Notes under the pieces: generated by a model | The model's database searches: none | Told to the model about the DNA's origin: nothing | What the model saw: only the letters and a program-made list of their open reading frames with translations | Part shown: piece after piece, positions 24,793 through 34,000 of the stretch | How positions within the stretch are numbered: the stretch's first letter is position 1 | Layout of the letters: every line of letters begins with the position of its first letter | Program-made: the position numbers and the translations under genes | Assembly: GCF_000380185.1 (NCBI RefSeq) | Contig: NZ_KB904780.1 | Location: 162,995-217,619 of the forward strand | DNA length: 54,625 bases | Direction: 5' to 3' | Source: Thiofilum flexile DSM 14609 | Lineage (GTDB): Bacteria > Pseudomonadota > Gammaproteobacteria > Thiotrichales > Thiotrichaceae

Positions 24793-25452
24793 TTATTTGA
24801 CCACTCGCGCCCCATGCTCTACTGCCATGACCGCTGCTGTAATCCGTGAACTGACGCCTAATTTGCGCAAAATAGCTTTTACATGCAGCTTTACGGTGCC
24901 ATCAGAAATACCTAGATTACGTGCAATAACCTTATTACTTTGCCCCTCTGCGAGTAGGGTTAGAATCTCATACTCACGGGGGGTCAGTCCTGCAAAGGGA
25001 TCTACTGCCTTTTGATCGGCACTCTGCGGCTCTGAACCTTGTACATACCGCGCGAGCACGGGTGCTAACTCTGGAGCGACCACTGTTTTGCCTTGCATAA
25101 TCTCTTGTAAGGCAACCACTAGTTCATCTGGCTCAATGTCTTTTAGTAAATATCCCCGCGCCCCACTACGTAAAGCCTCTACTAAATCACTTTCATTGGT
25201 ACTAGTGGTGAGCATCACAATACGCAAATCGGGATAGCTATTATGTAGCTGACGCAACACTGCTAGACCATCCATCTGGGGCATACGCATATCCAGCAAT
25301 ACAATATCCGGTTGTAATGTGGCGGCACATTGAATCCCCTCTTCACCACTCCCCACCGCAGTGACCACATTAATATTGCGCCTACATAATAAATCCTTTA
25401 ATCCTGCTCGAAATAAGGTGTGATCATCAATTAAGAGTACTTTTGCATTCAT
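24793..25452 (-). CDS. NarL/FixJ-type response regulator
   Basis: The 219-residue regulator has an N-terminal receiver domain (acidic pair D9-D10, phospho-acceptor D54 in VLLDMRMPQMDG, Lys in LLKDIEPDE) and a C-terminal LuxR-type helix-turn-helix (LTPREYEILTLLAEGQSNKV to GTVKLHVKAILRKLGV). Its start overlaps the stop of the sensor kinase, so the two are translationally coupled. It likely binds DNA as a dimer on phosphorylation. It is convergent with the adhesin gene. Confidence 0.95.
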   Translation of the reverse strand: MNAKVLLIDDHTLFRAGLKDLLCRRNINVVTAVGSGEEGIQCAATLQPDIVLLDMRMPQMDGLAVLRQLHNSYPDLRIVMLTTSTNESDLVEALRSGARGYLLKDIEPDELVVALQEIMQGKTVVAPELAPVLARYVQGSEPQSADQKAVDPFAGLTPREYEILTLLAEGQSNKVIARNLGISDGTVKLHVKAILRKLGVSSRITAAVMAVEHGARVVK

Positions 25453-27209
25453 AGCAGCCCCTCCTTGGTATCAGCCAATTTATCGGTAGGTATTCTAGGT
25501 GTCATACGTTCTAAAATCTGGGAAAGCTTACGCTCTTCGGGGGCTTCAAAATTGAGTTGTATTAAGGTGCCACCCTCTTCGGGATCACTCTCAATCTGCA
25601 GTTCACCTTGAATATTAATAGCACGCTCTTGCATCACTCTAAGCCCAATATGCTCACCTGTCATAGCATCCGCTGACGGTAACATTTCAGGCAAGCCAAT
25701 CCCATTGTCCTCGATTAATACCGAACAACGTCCCGCCTCATTACTTTGCATCAAAATACGCACCGTGGTGGCTTGACTATGTTTACGAATATTATTTAAG
25801 GCTTCTTGTACAATACGAATCACCTCTATCTCCACCTCACGCGCTAAACTTTGCAGCGCCCAGGTGTGATAGAAAAATACCTCTAATTGCGTTTCTTTAC
25901 GAAAGCGCTCCACTAATGACTCCACCGCCCGCACAATGCCCTTGCCATCTAAAGGTGCTCTAAAGTGGGTAATTAAACTGCGAATCTCAGCATAGGCTTC
26001 ATCAATGGTGTGTTCTAGATTTTCCAGCTCTCCCCATAAATGAGGATTACTTTCGGCACTATTACGTAAAGAATCATCAAAAATACGCACCTTAAAGCGT
26101 AAGCTCGCAATGGTTTGGGCAAGGGAATCATGTAGCTCGTGAGCCATACGGGTACGCTCTTTGATAATAGACAGCGTGTGCGCCTCTTCCTCGACACTCG
26201 CCTTTTCCAGTGCCATCCCCAAATGCCGCCCAATACTCATGAGTAACTCATGCTCATCCTCTAAATAAGCATGCCGCTCCCGTGAGACAAAAATATTATA
26301 AATACCTAGGGTTTTATCTCGATACAGTAAAGGCACTGCGAGCATTTCCATATGATCACGGCGCTCAAATAGGACACGTCCGATTAAATGCTCGCATTTA
26401 TTAATATCCGTGCGAATGCGAATTTCCTTATCTTCAAAGGATTTGCCACAGGTACATTGCGTCGCCAAAATCGCCGTTTCACGCTGCATCACCTCATTAT
26501 CAAAACCTAAACTCGCTACTAGACGTAATACATTATCTTTATCTAATAAACGAATCGCGACTGCCTCAGCCTGTACAACACTTTTTAAGGTTACTAAAAA
26601 GCGCTCTAGTAAATGCTCTAAATTATCTGCCCGATTAATCGCGGTTGCGACATCGTAGAGAACATTGAGATGATGATTTTTACGGGCAATATAGCGATCT
26701 TGACGCTCTAAACGCTGCAATTGAGCACGGGCTACTGCCTGATAATCTGCTGTAATGGCATTAATTTGTTCACGAATGACTTTAGAGGGACAAGCACGGC
26801 GCACAATGGGCATACGCGCACTTAAATCATTACGCCGCAAACGTTGCGCCCAGAGGGATAGTTCCTTACCAAAGCTGGCGAATTCACGCCAAATCCAGTA
26901 AAACAGCGTCACCACTCCCCCTCCTGCAATCAGCCACAACACCGCCAATACAGTACGTAAACTATGATCAGGATCTAGCCCCGCTACAACCCACAGATAA
27001 CTTGCCCCAATGGCAACAAAAATAACAAATAATATCCCTAGGACTAACCATCCTTGCCATGGTAAGGCGACTACGGTTTGGGCAATGAATAACTCATCTC
27101 GTTTACGACGGGGTGAAGTATTGGCACTTTCAGTGGTGGCGGTAACAGGCTCTGATTTTTGAGGAGACTGAATTTGATTAATAGGAATCCTCACCACTTG
27201 CTCAGCCAT
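25449..27209 (-). CDS. NarX-type sensor histidine kinase with Cys-rich GAF domain
   Basis: After two N-terminal membrane helices (WLVLGILFVIFVAIGASYLW and the LWLIAGGGVVTLFYWIW stretch) come a HAMP-like linker, a GAF domain with a Cys cluster (ATQCTCGKSF and INKCEHL), a HisKA_3 dimerisation box with the phospho-His in MAHELHDSLAQT, and an HATPase domain (N box EALNNIRKHS, DNGIGLP, EHIGLRVMQERA). There is hardly any periplasmic sensor, so the input is probably cytoplasmic and may be redox or metal based through the Cys. I start at ATG 27209, with AGGA seven bases upstream; the start overlaps the dsrR stop, tying it to the dsr transcript. Confidence 0.92.
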   Translation of the reverse strand: MAEQVVRIPINQIQSPQKSEPVTATTESANTSPRRKRDELFIAQTVVALPWQGWLVLGILFVIFVAIGASYLWVVAGLDPDHSLRTVLAVLWLIAGGGVVTLFYWIWREFASFGKELSLWAQRLRRNDLSARMPIVRRACPSKVIREQINAITADYQAVARAQLQRLERQDRYIARKNHHLNVLYDVATAINRADNLEHLLERFLVTLKSVVQAEAVAIRLLDKDNVLRLVASLGFDNEVMQRETAILATQCTCGKSFEDKEIRIRTDINKCEHLIGRVLFERRDHMEMLAVPLLYRDKTLGIYNIFVSRERHAYLEDEHELLMSIGRHLGMALEKASVEEEAHTLSIIKERTRMAHELHDSLAQTIASLRFKVRIFDDSLRNSAESNPHLWGELENLEHTIDEAYAEIRSLITHFRAPLDGKGIVRAVESLVERFRKETQLEVFFYHTWALQSLAREVEIEVIRIVQEALNNIRKHSQATTVRILMQSNEAGRCSVLIEDNGIGLPEMLPSADAMTGEHIGLRVMQERAINIQGELQIESDPEEGGTLIQLNFEAPEERKLSQILERMTPRIPTDKLADTKEGLL

Positions 27210-27525
27210 CATTAGCATCCTGTGGGGGCTGATAATAGGGATCATTAGGGTTTAAGAAAATAAACTCCATTTGCCCGTCTAATTCGACAAAATCTAGCGT
27301 CATCCCCTGCACTAAAGGCTGGGAGTTACTACTAATCACCAGCGACACGCCCTGTTGCTCTAATCCAATATCACCTGACAGACTTTGGTCATCAAAACCC
27401 ATCAGATAATTAAAACTACCATCTGCTTTCGGCTGCACCTCAATCCGTAGGGCTAAGTCTTGGGCATTACTGGCAAGCGCGGCGGCTTTGATTTGTTGGG
27501 CTGCAGGTGGGGTGATAGTGATCAT
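27202..27525 (-). CDS. dsrR: DsrR, IscA-like protein of the sulfur-oxidation locus
   Basis: DsrR has the A-type iron-sulfur carrier fold but lacks its Cys ligands; in Allochromatium vinosum it is needed for normal dsr expression and sulfur oxidation. The 107-residue form starting at ATG 27525 (AAGGA eight bases upstream) begins MITITPPAAQQIK and contains no cysteine, as known for DsrR. A longer upstream frame overlaps dsrN and is not used. It starts within four bases of the dsrN stop and its stop overlaps the kinase start. Confidence 0.85.
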   Translation of the reverse strand: MITITPPAAQQIKAAALASNAQDLALRIEVQPKADGSFNYLMGFDDQSLSGDIGLEQQGVSLVISSNSQPLVQGMTLDFVELDGQMEFIFLNPNDPYYQPPQDANDG

Positions 27526-28925
27526 ACCCATAATCCTTGGCGCTGTTGGCGCATAAAATCGACAAAACGCTGCACCCAACGATATTGGGCGGTATCGCGG
27601 CGGTGTAAATAAGAAGCTAAGAGGTTGCGATAAACCCAACCGTCATATTCCCCAGTAATGCCAGCCCCTCTTAATATCCGATAGGCAAAACGTCCCTGTG
27701 CGGCTAAATTATCCAAACGAGAATAGTGAAACTCATGTGCCATTTGAGCAGATTGGTTGGGGGCGGCTAAATGAGGCCAAGGCATATGCTCTGTTTCAGT
27801 GAAACGAACAATGCCGCGCCCTTGTGGTTTAGGGTATAGGGTCGCATCTCCCGGAATCACTCCGACCATAGGTGCTGTTTGCCCCTGCCACATAATGCTA
27901 CGGGATAAATACATTAGCCCCCCACACTCGGCATAAGTAGGCAAACCTGCTTCTATAGCCTGTTTAATTTGCTGCTGTAGAGGTTGATTAGCACTTAAAG
28001 ACGCTAAATGAGTTTCTGGAAAACCACCCCCAATAAATAAACCATCAAGTCGTGGTAGTGTGGAGTCGGTTAGAGTATTAATCGGTACAAGTTCGGCTCC
28101 GGCAGCCTCTAGTGCTTCTAAATCATCGGGATAATAAAAGCCAAAAGCAGCATCTTGGCAAATGCCTAATTTCACGCGTGTCTGTGGCAGGGTATGGCGG
28201 CAAATCGGCTGGCAAATGGATAAATTCAACGCTGTTAGGGGACGAGCTTGTGTTGCAATATGGAGGACTTGATCAAGATTGACTTGCTCGCTCACTATCT
28301 TACCGAGTAGGGCTATATGCGCGGCAGCATTCCCCTGCTCATTACTGGGCATTAGACCTAAATGGCGCTCTTCAATCGTGAGTTCTGGGGATTCTTGTAC
28401 ACAACCTAGCACATTAAGATCAGTATAATGCTCCACTGCTTCACGCAGCTTAGCTGCATGCCTAGCCCCTCCCACTCGATTTAAAATAACACCCGCGATG
28501 GAGAGCGAGGGATCAAAATATTGATAGCCTAATAATAAGGGGGCAATTCCACGTGACATACCACGAGTATCGATGACTAGGATCACGGGAGATTGGGTCA
28601 ATCGTGCTAAGGCTGCATTGCTATCGGAACCATCCAGAGCCATACCATCGTATAAACCCTTATTGGCTTCAATGAGCGTCACATCAGCAAGGTGTGCTTG
28701 TTGGCGTATCTTGCATAATACTTCAGCGGCTGACATGGTATTAAAATCAAGATTATAACAAGGATTACCGCTGGCCTGCCCTAGCCACATGGGATCGATA
28801 TAGTCGGGACCCTTTTTAAAGGGCTGTACATCTAAGCCTCTAGCCCTCAATGCAGCACATAAACCAATGGATAGGGTGGTTTTGCCAGAGGACTTATGCG
28901 CGGCTGAAATAAATAATCTTGCCAT
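27522..28925 (-). CDS. dsrN: DsrN, cobyrinate a,c-diamide synthase-like sirohaem amidase
   Basis: DsrN amidates sirohaem to the sirohaem amide used by DsrAB. The 467 residues have the CobB/CbiA layout: an N-terminal P-loop (AAHKSSGKTTLSIGL), VILVIDTRGMSRGIAPLL in the middle and a C-terminal class I glutamine amidotransferase (YAECGGLMYLSRS with the Cys nucleophile). With dsrR directly behind, the gene belongs to the sulfur locus rather than to cobalamin synthesis. Confidence 0.92.
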   Translation of the reverse strand: MARLFISAAHKSSGKTTLSIGLCAALRARGLDVQPFKKGPDYIDPMWLGQASGNPCYNLDFNTMSAAEVLCKIRQQAHLADVTLIEANKGLYDGMALDGSDSNAALARLTQSPVILVIDTRGMSRGIAPLLLGYQYFDPSLSIAGVILNRVGGARHAAKLREAVEHYTDLNVLGCVQESPELTIEERHLGLMPSNEQGNAAAHIALLGKIVSEQVNLDQVLHIATQARPLTALNLSICQPICRHTLPQTRVKLGICQDAAFGFYYPDDLEALEAAGAELVPINTLTDSTLPRLDGLFIGGGFPETHLASLSANQPLQQQIKQAIEAGLPTYAECGGLMYLSRSIMWQGQTAPMVGVIPGDATLYPKPQGRGIVRFTETEHMPWPHLAAPNQSAQMAHEFHYSRLDNLAAQGRFAYRILRGAGITGEYDGWVYRNLLASYLHRRDTAQYRWVQRFVDFMRQQRQGLWV

Positions 28926-28967
28926 TAGCCTACCCCTTGTGAGAGTAAGCTATGGGGAATCAAGCTA

Positions 28968-29381
28968 TTAATGATCTTCGGGTGTGCCTTGCCATAACAT
29001 TTCATAGCCCACCTCAAAGGTATTATCACAGAACGCTGCTAATGCTTGGAATTTCTCCTTAAAGAGCTTATCGGCATGGGATTTTTCGTGTTGCTCAAAG
29101 GATTTCCAATAGGTCACAATCACTACATCTCCCATATTTTGCTTCACCCGTGGGGGTTTAGAAGTATTACCTCCTACACTACCCTCATCAGAAACAAATC
29201 CAGCATTGCGATAGACCTGACCACCAATAAACCCACCTAGATCATCGCCATAGTTATTTTTCACTACATTACACATCTCACCTAAGACTAGCTCGACATC
29301 CTCGACTGCTACACCAGGCTTAAGGTCGACCACATTGAACAACATCACACAGCCAAACGGGATTTCAATAGGATTAAACAT
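28968..29381 (-). CDS. ABM-like (dimeric alpha/beta barrel) protein between dsrP and dsrN
   Basis: The 137-residue protein has alternating strand and helix patterns and the segment GDVVIVTYWKSFEQHEKSHA, which is typical of antibiotic-biosynthesis-monooxygenase or EthD-like dimeric barrel proteins. These bind small hydrophobic or haem-like ligands. I start at ATG 29381 with GGAG six bases upstream. It lies beyond the dsrP terminator and 42 bases before dsrN, so it probably heads the transcript ABM-dsrN-dsrR-kinase-regulator. A dsr-related function is inferred from position only. Confidence 0.6.
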   Translation of the reverse strand: MFNPIEIPFGCVMLFNVVDLKPGVAVEDVELVLGEMCNVVKNNYGDDLGGFIGGQVYRNAGFVSDEGSVGGNTSKPPRVKQNMGDVVIVTYWKSFEQHEKSHADKLFKEKFQALAAFCDNTFEVGYEMLWQGTPEDH

Positions 29382-29493
29382 TAGCAACTCCTTTCTTATA
29401 TATTAGTAAATCACTATTTTCTTATATAAGCAAGATAATATACTTCCTTAGTCAGTTTTGAGAAATAACCTCTATCATCCGGTCATATTTCGC

Positions 29494-29521
29494 CATAAAA
29501 AAAGCCGCAATACTGCGGCTT
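29494..29521 (-). terminator. Terminator after dsrP
   Basis: On the minus strand AAGCCGCA and TGCGGCTT pair perfectly around GTAT and are followed by a run of T. It separates dsrA-dsrP from the downstream ABM-dsrN-dsrR group. Confidence 0.9.
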
Positions 29522-29554
29522 AGACTAATCGTCCCATCTGACTCAGCACGTAGC

Positions 29555-30763
29555 TTATTCAATATCCCCACTAGCAGCAGTTGCTAATGAAACCGGCAAA
29601 AAACGCAACACTTTGACACCTATCATAATCATCACCAAGGTGACACCCACCCCACCTACACCGAGCATTAGCTCCCATACCGTAGGGGTATAGGTATGAA
29701 TAACGCCATCAAAAAATGAGCTTTCTACCGTAGCATTGGGAAATAAGGTCAAAGGATAGGCTTGTCCACCAATAATAATCACATAAAGCTGAATGAAAGA
29801 CCCCATCACCACCAGTGCAGCGGCTCCCAATAAAGAACTTACTTGTTCACGCCACCAAGGCAATAATAATAAGCATAAGGGTACAATACTCCCCAGCACG
29901 ATATGCCCTAACCAAAACCATAGCGAATAGCCTGAAGCACCAGACAAGATAAATTGTTCAAAGTGTGAGTGTTCGGCTGCATATAAAGCTGTAATATGAA
30001 AAATCGCCTCAAAGAATAATACTGCACCCATAAAGAGAGCTAGCAAATAACGTTTACGCTTCAGTAAATCCTTACTTAAAACACGTTGCGCTCCAGTAAA
30101 TAGGACATAGCTAATCAAAATAAATAAGGCTAAACCTAAAGCAAAGGAAATTAGAATAAATAAGGGGGCAAAAATCGCTGAATCATAAGCCTCGCGTGCT
30201 ACCAAAAATCCAAAAATCGAACCCGTCCCCGCCGTCAATACCAAGCGCCAAAAGAAGGCTGCAAAGCCAACCGGCTTATAAAGATACTGGATTTTATGAT
30301 CCATCATTGCCCACACATATAATCCAACTAGGGCAAGAAAACCGTTATATAAAATAATATTCCACGCAAAAATGGACTTAAAATTGTAATGGGTCATGGC
30401 AATAATTAGCCGATCAGGCCGCCCTAAATCTAATACCAGTACCATTAAGCCACCTATTAAACAGGAAATGGCTAATAAACCCGATAAGCGCCCTAATGGT
30501 TGATAGGCTTTATTATTAAATACTGTACCGATAGAACCGATATTTAATATACCTGATGCTGCTACTATTAGAAAAATAGCAAATACATGTGGTAAGCCCC
30601 ACACGATTTGATTATTCATACCCGTAACATAATGCCCCGTATGCTCTAGATAGAAAAAGGCAATGAGACCTAAGCCCACTAAAGCCATACCCGCCATCAG
30701 CACTCCATAGTATCCCCAACCGGATTGCTGCACTTCGCTATATACTATTGCTTTATTACTCAT
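29555..30763 (-). CDS. dsrP: DsrP, NrfD-family quinone-interacting membrane subunit
   Basis: DsrP is the second membrane subunit of the DsrMKJOP complex and exchanges electrons between the quinone pool and the periplasmic DsrO/DsrJ. The 402 residues form about ten helices with the NrfD/PsrC pattern (WNIILYNGFLALVGLYVW, LWFWLGHIVLGSIVPL). It begins 11 bases after dsrO. Confidence 0.95.
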   Translation of the reverse strand: MSNKAIVYSEVQQSGWGYYGVLMAGMALVGLGLIAFFYLEHTGHYVTGMNNQIVWGLPHVFAIFLIVAASGILNIGSIGTVFNNKAYQPLGRLSGLLAISCLIGGLMVLVLDLGRPDRLIIAMTHYNFKSIFAWNIILYNGFLALVGLYVWAMMDHKIQYLYKPVGFAAFFWRLVLTAGTGSIFGFLVAREAYDSAIFAPLFILISFALGLALFILISYVLFTGAQRVLSKDLLKRKRYLLALFMGAVLFFEAIFHITALYAAEHSHFEQFILSGASGYSLWFWLGHIVLGSIVPLCLLLLPWWREQVSSLLGAAALVVMGSFIQLYVIIIGGQAYPLTLFPNATVESSFFDGVIHTYTPTVWELMLGVGGVGVTLVMIMIGVKVLRFLPVSLATAASGDIE

Positions 30764-30773
30764 AGCGCTTCCT

Positions 30774-31514
30774 CTAGATATTCAAATAGTACACCTGTGG
30801 ATTTAAACCCAAATCAGCACGAATTTGTGTACCTCCTGAAGCTTTTAAGGCTTGGCTAATTCGACTGTCAGGATCCTGCAAATCGCCAAATATCACAGCG
30901 TGCGGGGCGGCTTCTACACAAGCCGGAAGCTGACCCTTATCAATACGATGCACACACAGATTGCACGACTCTACCGTACCAATACCACGCGGTGAGTGCG
31001 GCTTTTGATCTTTTAGGGGTTCATGTACAAAACTACGCGCCTTATACGGGCAAGCCATCATGCAATAGCGACAACCAATACAGGTATGCTTATTCACATA
31101 CACAATCCCATCCGCACGTTTCATGGAAGCCCCGGTCGGGCATACATCCACACAAGGCGGTTTTTCACAGTGTTGGCACATCACAGGTAGCGAGAAAGAA
31201 TGCAGGGTTTGCTTATCGGTGACTTTCACCACGCGCATCCATTGTGCTTGTTGCTCGGCACTCGCTTGTGGATCATGCCCCCAACCATGCTCGTGCTGAC
31301 AGGCTGCTACCATGGCAGCCCCGCCATCAGTCAAGCGCTTCACATCAATTAACATTCCCCAGCGTTTGTGACTACTAGCAGGCTCATTCTCAGGGCGGGC
31401 TGTAACATCCGCCGCTTGGGTATTAGATAACTCAGGTAGTAAAGTCGCCCCCACCATAAGCCCTAAACCTGCCAGAAAACGGCGGCGGTATTCATTGACT
31501 AGATTCTTAGTCAT
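30774..31514 (-). CDS. dsrO: DsrO, periplasmic ferredoxin-like iron-sulfur protein
   Basis: DsrO is the periplasmic electron carrier of DsrMKJOP. The N-terminus has a twin-arginine signal (RRRFLAGLGLM, then a hydrophobic stretch and cleavage near TQA), so it is exported folded. Three ferredoxin-type Cys groups are visible: CQHCEKPPCVDVCPTGA, CIGCRYCMMACPYKAR and CNLCVHR with a later ACVEAAP. It overlaps dsrJ by four bases. Confidence 0.96.
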   Translation of the reverse strand: MTKNLVNEYRRRFLAGLGLMVGATLLPELSNTQAADVTARPENEPASSHKRWGMLIDVKRLTDGGAAMVAACQHEHGWGHDPQASAEQQAQWMRVVKVTDKQTLHSFSLPVMCQHCEKPPCVDVCPTGASMKRADGIVYVNKHTCIGCRYCMMACPYKARSFVHEPLKDQKPHSPRGIGTVESCNLCVHRIDKGQLPACVEAAPHAVIFGDLQDPDSRISQALKASGGTQIRADLGLNPQVYYLNI

Positions 31515-32020
31515 TGCACACCTCCACTCGTTATAGTTTGTAGATCTTGTAGAGATAGCACAGCAGGCGTTCCTAATTGATGACTAAAGTGATAACTCTC
31601 AGCCGAGCCTAATTTATGCTGGTAATTTGTCTGATTAGCCAACTCAGGGCGATCTGCATGGCATTGAAAGCAATCGATTTTCACCCCGACATAAGTATGG
31701 CAACTAGCACAAAAATGATCTCTATCCTCATAATGTACCGCAGAGCCATCCGCACGCTTAGGATCTACATGGCAATTAATACATTCCACTAAACTATATT
31801 GTTTGCTGCGAATGCCCGCTAATACAGTGGCATCACGGTGCTGCATTAAATACGCCATATGATTTTTACGTATATCCGCAGTAGGCTCTACGCACTGAGC
31901 CGCTTTGGCTTTAGCAGGTGCTAGATTAGTTGGGGGAGGCCCTGCCTCACAGCCCACTAAAATCCACACACCCGCTAGCAGTACTAAAAGGGGCTTTAAG
32001 GTCTTGAATATTGCGCTCAT
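31511..32020 (-). CDS. dsrJ: DsrJ, triheme cytochrome c
   Basis: DsrJ is the periplasmic triheme cytochrome of DsrMKJOP, essential for sulfur oxidation. The 169-residue protein has three haem motifs CINCH, CASCH and CFQCH, as expected, and the extra Cys in AAQCVEPT matches the unusual His/Cys haem ligand known in Allochromatium. The N-terminal helix ends in ILVGC, which fits a lipobox, so it may be lipid-anchored rather than held by an uncleaved signal helix. Confidence 0.95.
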   Translation of the reverse strand: MSAIFKTLKPLLVLLAGVWILVGCEAGPPPTNLAPAKAKAAQCVEPTADIRKNHMAYLMQHRDATVLAGIRSKQYSLVECINCHVDPKRADGSAVHYEDRDHFCASCHTYVGVKIDCFQCHADRPELANQTNYQHKLGSAESYHFSHQLGTPAVLSLQDLQTITSGGVQ

Positions 32021-32026
32021 CCTGAG

Positions 32027-33988
32027 TTATTCACCCATGCCCATTTCAATATAGCCAGTCGGACATACATCAGCACAAATATGGCAACCAATGCACCGAT
32101 TATAATCCGTTGCCACATAACGTCCGGTAGTCGATTGCTTTTTAGGTACGCGATACACCGCATCTTGAGGGCAATAAATCACACAATTATCACACTCAAA
32201 ACACATCCCACAGCTCATACAACGCTTAGCCTCGGCAATAGCTGCTTCTTGGGTTAAAGGATTAATACGCTCAGCAAAATGATTTAATACTTGCTCAGCC
32301 GTCGGTACATCTTCTGTGCGAAGCTGACGCGCCTCGGTTTTAAAGTGGCCTAGGAATAAATCCTTAGCTAATACCACAACACTCTTAGTCCGGTCTTCAT
32401 AGTTATGAATCGCATAATCCATGCTCGAAGTACCCCGCAGATCAGGTGCTTTAGCGGCATCATAAGCAGCGGGCTGAAGACCAGCCTCTTGCAGTTTGTG
32501 CATGAGATCAAAGTGATGCTTATCCACTTTAGGGCGCTTAACAATATTTTGAGCGTTTAGAAATTGATGGATAGCTTCCGCCACAATTGAGCCTTGTCCA
32601 ATCGCGGTGGTTAATAGGTGGGGGCGAACAATATCCCCAGCGGCAAAGTGTTTAGGTTTATTAGGAAGCTGATAGGTCGAATCGGCTTGAATGAAATGAC
32701 GCCCATTATCTAAACTCTCCAGATCTGCTCCCTCTAAACGCCCGAACTGACCAATTGCCGCAATAATTAAGTCGGCCTCAATGAGTGTTTCTTTGCCCCC
32801 CTCCACGGCGGTGGGTATATTGTTTTTGACCACACACTCCACAACTTTTAAGCCAATGGCTCGCCCCTTCTCATCTAATATAATTTCTTTTGGCATCACT
32901 TGAGTCAGGATGGTCACACCCTCTTTGAGCGCGTCCTCTACCTCATGCTTAGCGGCAGTCATTTCATTTAATTTAAATAGGGTAGTCAAAGTGACTTGGG
33001 TAGGTAGTTTAGTAGTAGGTGCTGAGTGAATTATTTTGCCGGTTGCAGCCTCCTCTGGCTGTTCTGAGTAATCTGCAATAGTCCCAATACGCCGTGATAC
33101 TGATACCACATCAATTGAAGTATCCCCACCCCCTACACATACAATGCGCGGAGCCGTGTAATTCATAGTTCCCTTATTAAAGGCTTCTAAGAAATCGACG
33201 GCGGCAATACAATTTGGTGTTTCAGCAAATTTCTCCACAAAGAGATCGCGCCCCTTCCAACAACCTAATGCCCATAAAATAGCATCATAGTCCTGCTCTA
33301 ATTGCTCAATACTAATGTCCTGACCTACTTTCGTATTGCAGCGCACTGTTATATCGCCAAGGTCGAGAATACGTTGGATTTCAGTACCTAATTTATCGCG
33401 CGGCACCCGATAACCCGGAATACCATAACGCATCATGCCCCCTAATTCGGGATGCTGTTCAAAGATAGTAACTGCATGTCCTAAACGGCGTAATTGATAA
33501 GCGGCTGATAAACCCGCCGGCCCCCCACCAATAATTGCCACCCGCTTACCGGATAAAGCAGGTGGAGTAGCAAATTTAAAACCTTGTGCAATCGCGGTAT
33601 CACCAATGAATTGCTCCACCGCATTAATCCCAACAAAATCATCCACCGCATTACGATTACAACCCGTTTCACACGGTGCGGGACACACTCTGCCCATCAT
33701 CGCTGGAAAAGGATTGGCATCAGTGACACGGCGAAAGGCATATTCATGCATGCTCATACCAGCGGGAGGCTTCTCAATACCCCGCACAATCTGCAACCAA
33801 CCGCGAATATCTTCACCGGAGGGACAACTACCTTGGCAGGGCGGCGTTTTATGTACATAGGTGGGACATTTATGAGAGGTATCAGCGACGAAGATTTTCT
33901 CCTGCATACTGTCCCAAGTATGGTCGCCATCTTCAAAGCGGCGGAAAGTATGCCCTTGTAAACGGCTATCATTAGATGCGGTTGCCAT
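32027..33988 (-). CDS. dsrL: DsrL, NAD(P)H:acceptor iron-sulfur flavoprotein
   Basis: DsrL interacts with DsrAB and passes electrons from sulfur oxidation to NAD(P)+; it marks oxidative Dsr pathways. The 653 residues show an N-terminal Cys cluster (CQGSCPSGEDIRGW, CPAPCETGCNR), an FAD-binding GGGPAGLSAAYQL, the NAD(P)H site GGGDTSIDV, and a C-terminal ferredoxin part with CMSCGMCFECDNCVIYCP and CIGCHICADVCP. Layout matches GltD/NfnL-type DsrL. It follows dsrK by 12 bases. Confidence 0.96.
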   Translation of the reverse strand: MATASNDSRLQGHTFRRFEDGDHTWDSMQEKIFVADTSHKCPTYVHKTPPCQGSCPSGEDIRGWLQIVRGIEKPPAGMSMHEYAFRRVTDANPFPAMMGRVCPAPCETGCNRNAVDDFVGINAVEQFIGDTAIAQGFKFATPPALSGKRVAIIGGGPAGLSAAYQLRRLGHAVTIFEQHPELGGMMRYGIPGYRVPRDKLGTEIQRILDLGDITVRCNTKVGQDISIEQLEQDYDAILWALGCWKGRDLFVEKFAETPNCIAAVDFLEAFNKGTMNYTAPRIVCVGGGDTSIDVVSVSRRIGTIADYSEQPEEAATGKIIHSAPTTKLPTQVTLTTLFKLNEMTAAKHEVEDALKEGVTILTQVMPKEIILDEKGRAIGLKVVECVVKNNIPTAVEGGKETLIEADLIIAAIGQFGRLEGADLESLDNGRHFIQADSTYQLPNKPKHFAAGDIVRPHLLTTAIGQGSIVAEAIHQFLNAQNIVKRPKVDKHHFDLMHKLQEAGLQPAAYDAAKAPDLRGTSSMDYAIHNYEDRTKSVVVLAKDLFLGHFKTEARQLRTEDVPTAEQVLNHFAERINPLTQEAAIAEAKRCMSCGMCFECDNCVIYCPQDAVYRVPKKQSTTGRYVATDYNRCIGCHICADVCPTGYIEMGMGE

Positions 33989-34000
33989 GCTTATCTCCTC

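Noticed and set aside
27531-27639. N-terminal extension of dsrR
   Set aside because: It would overlap dsrN by over 100 bases and begins without a ribosome site, whereas ATG 27525 is well placed and gives the family N-terminus.
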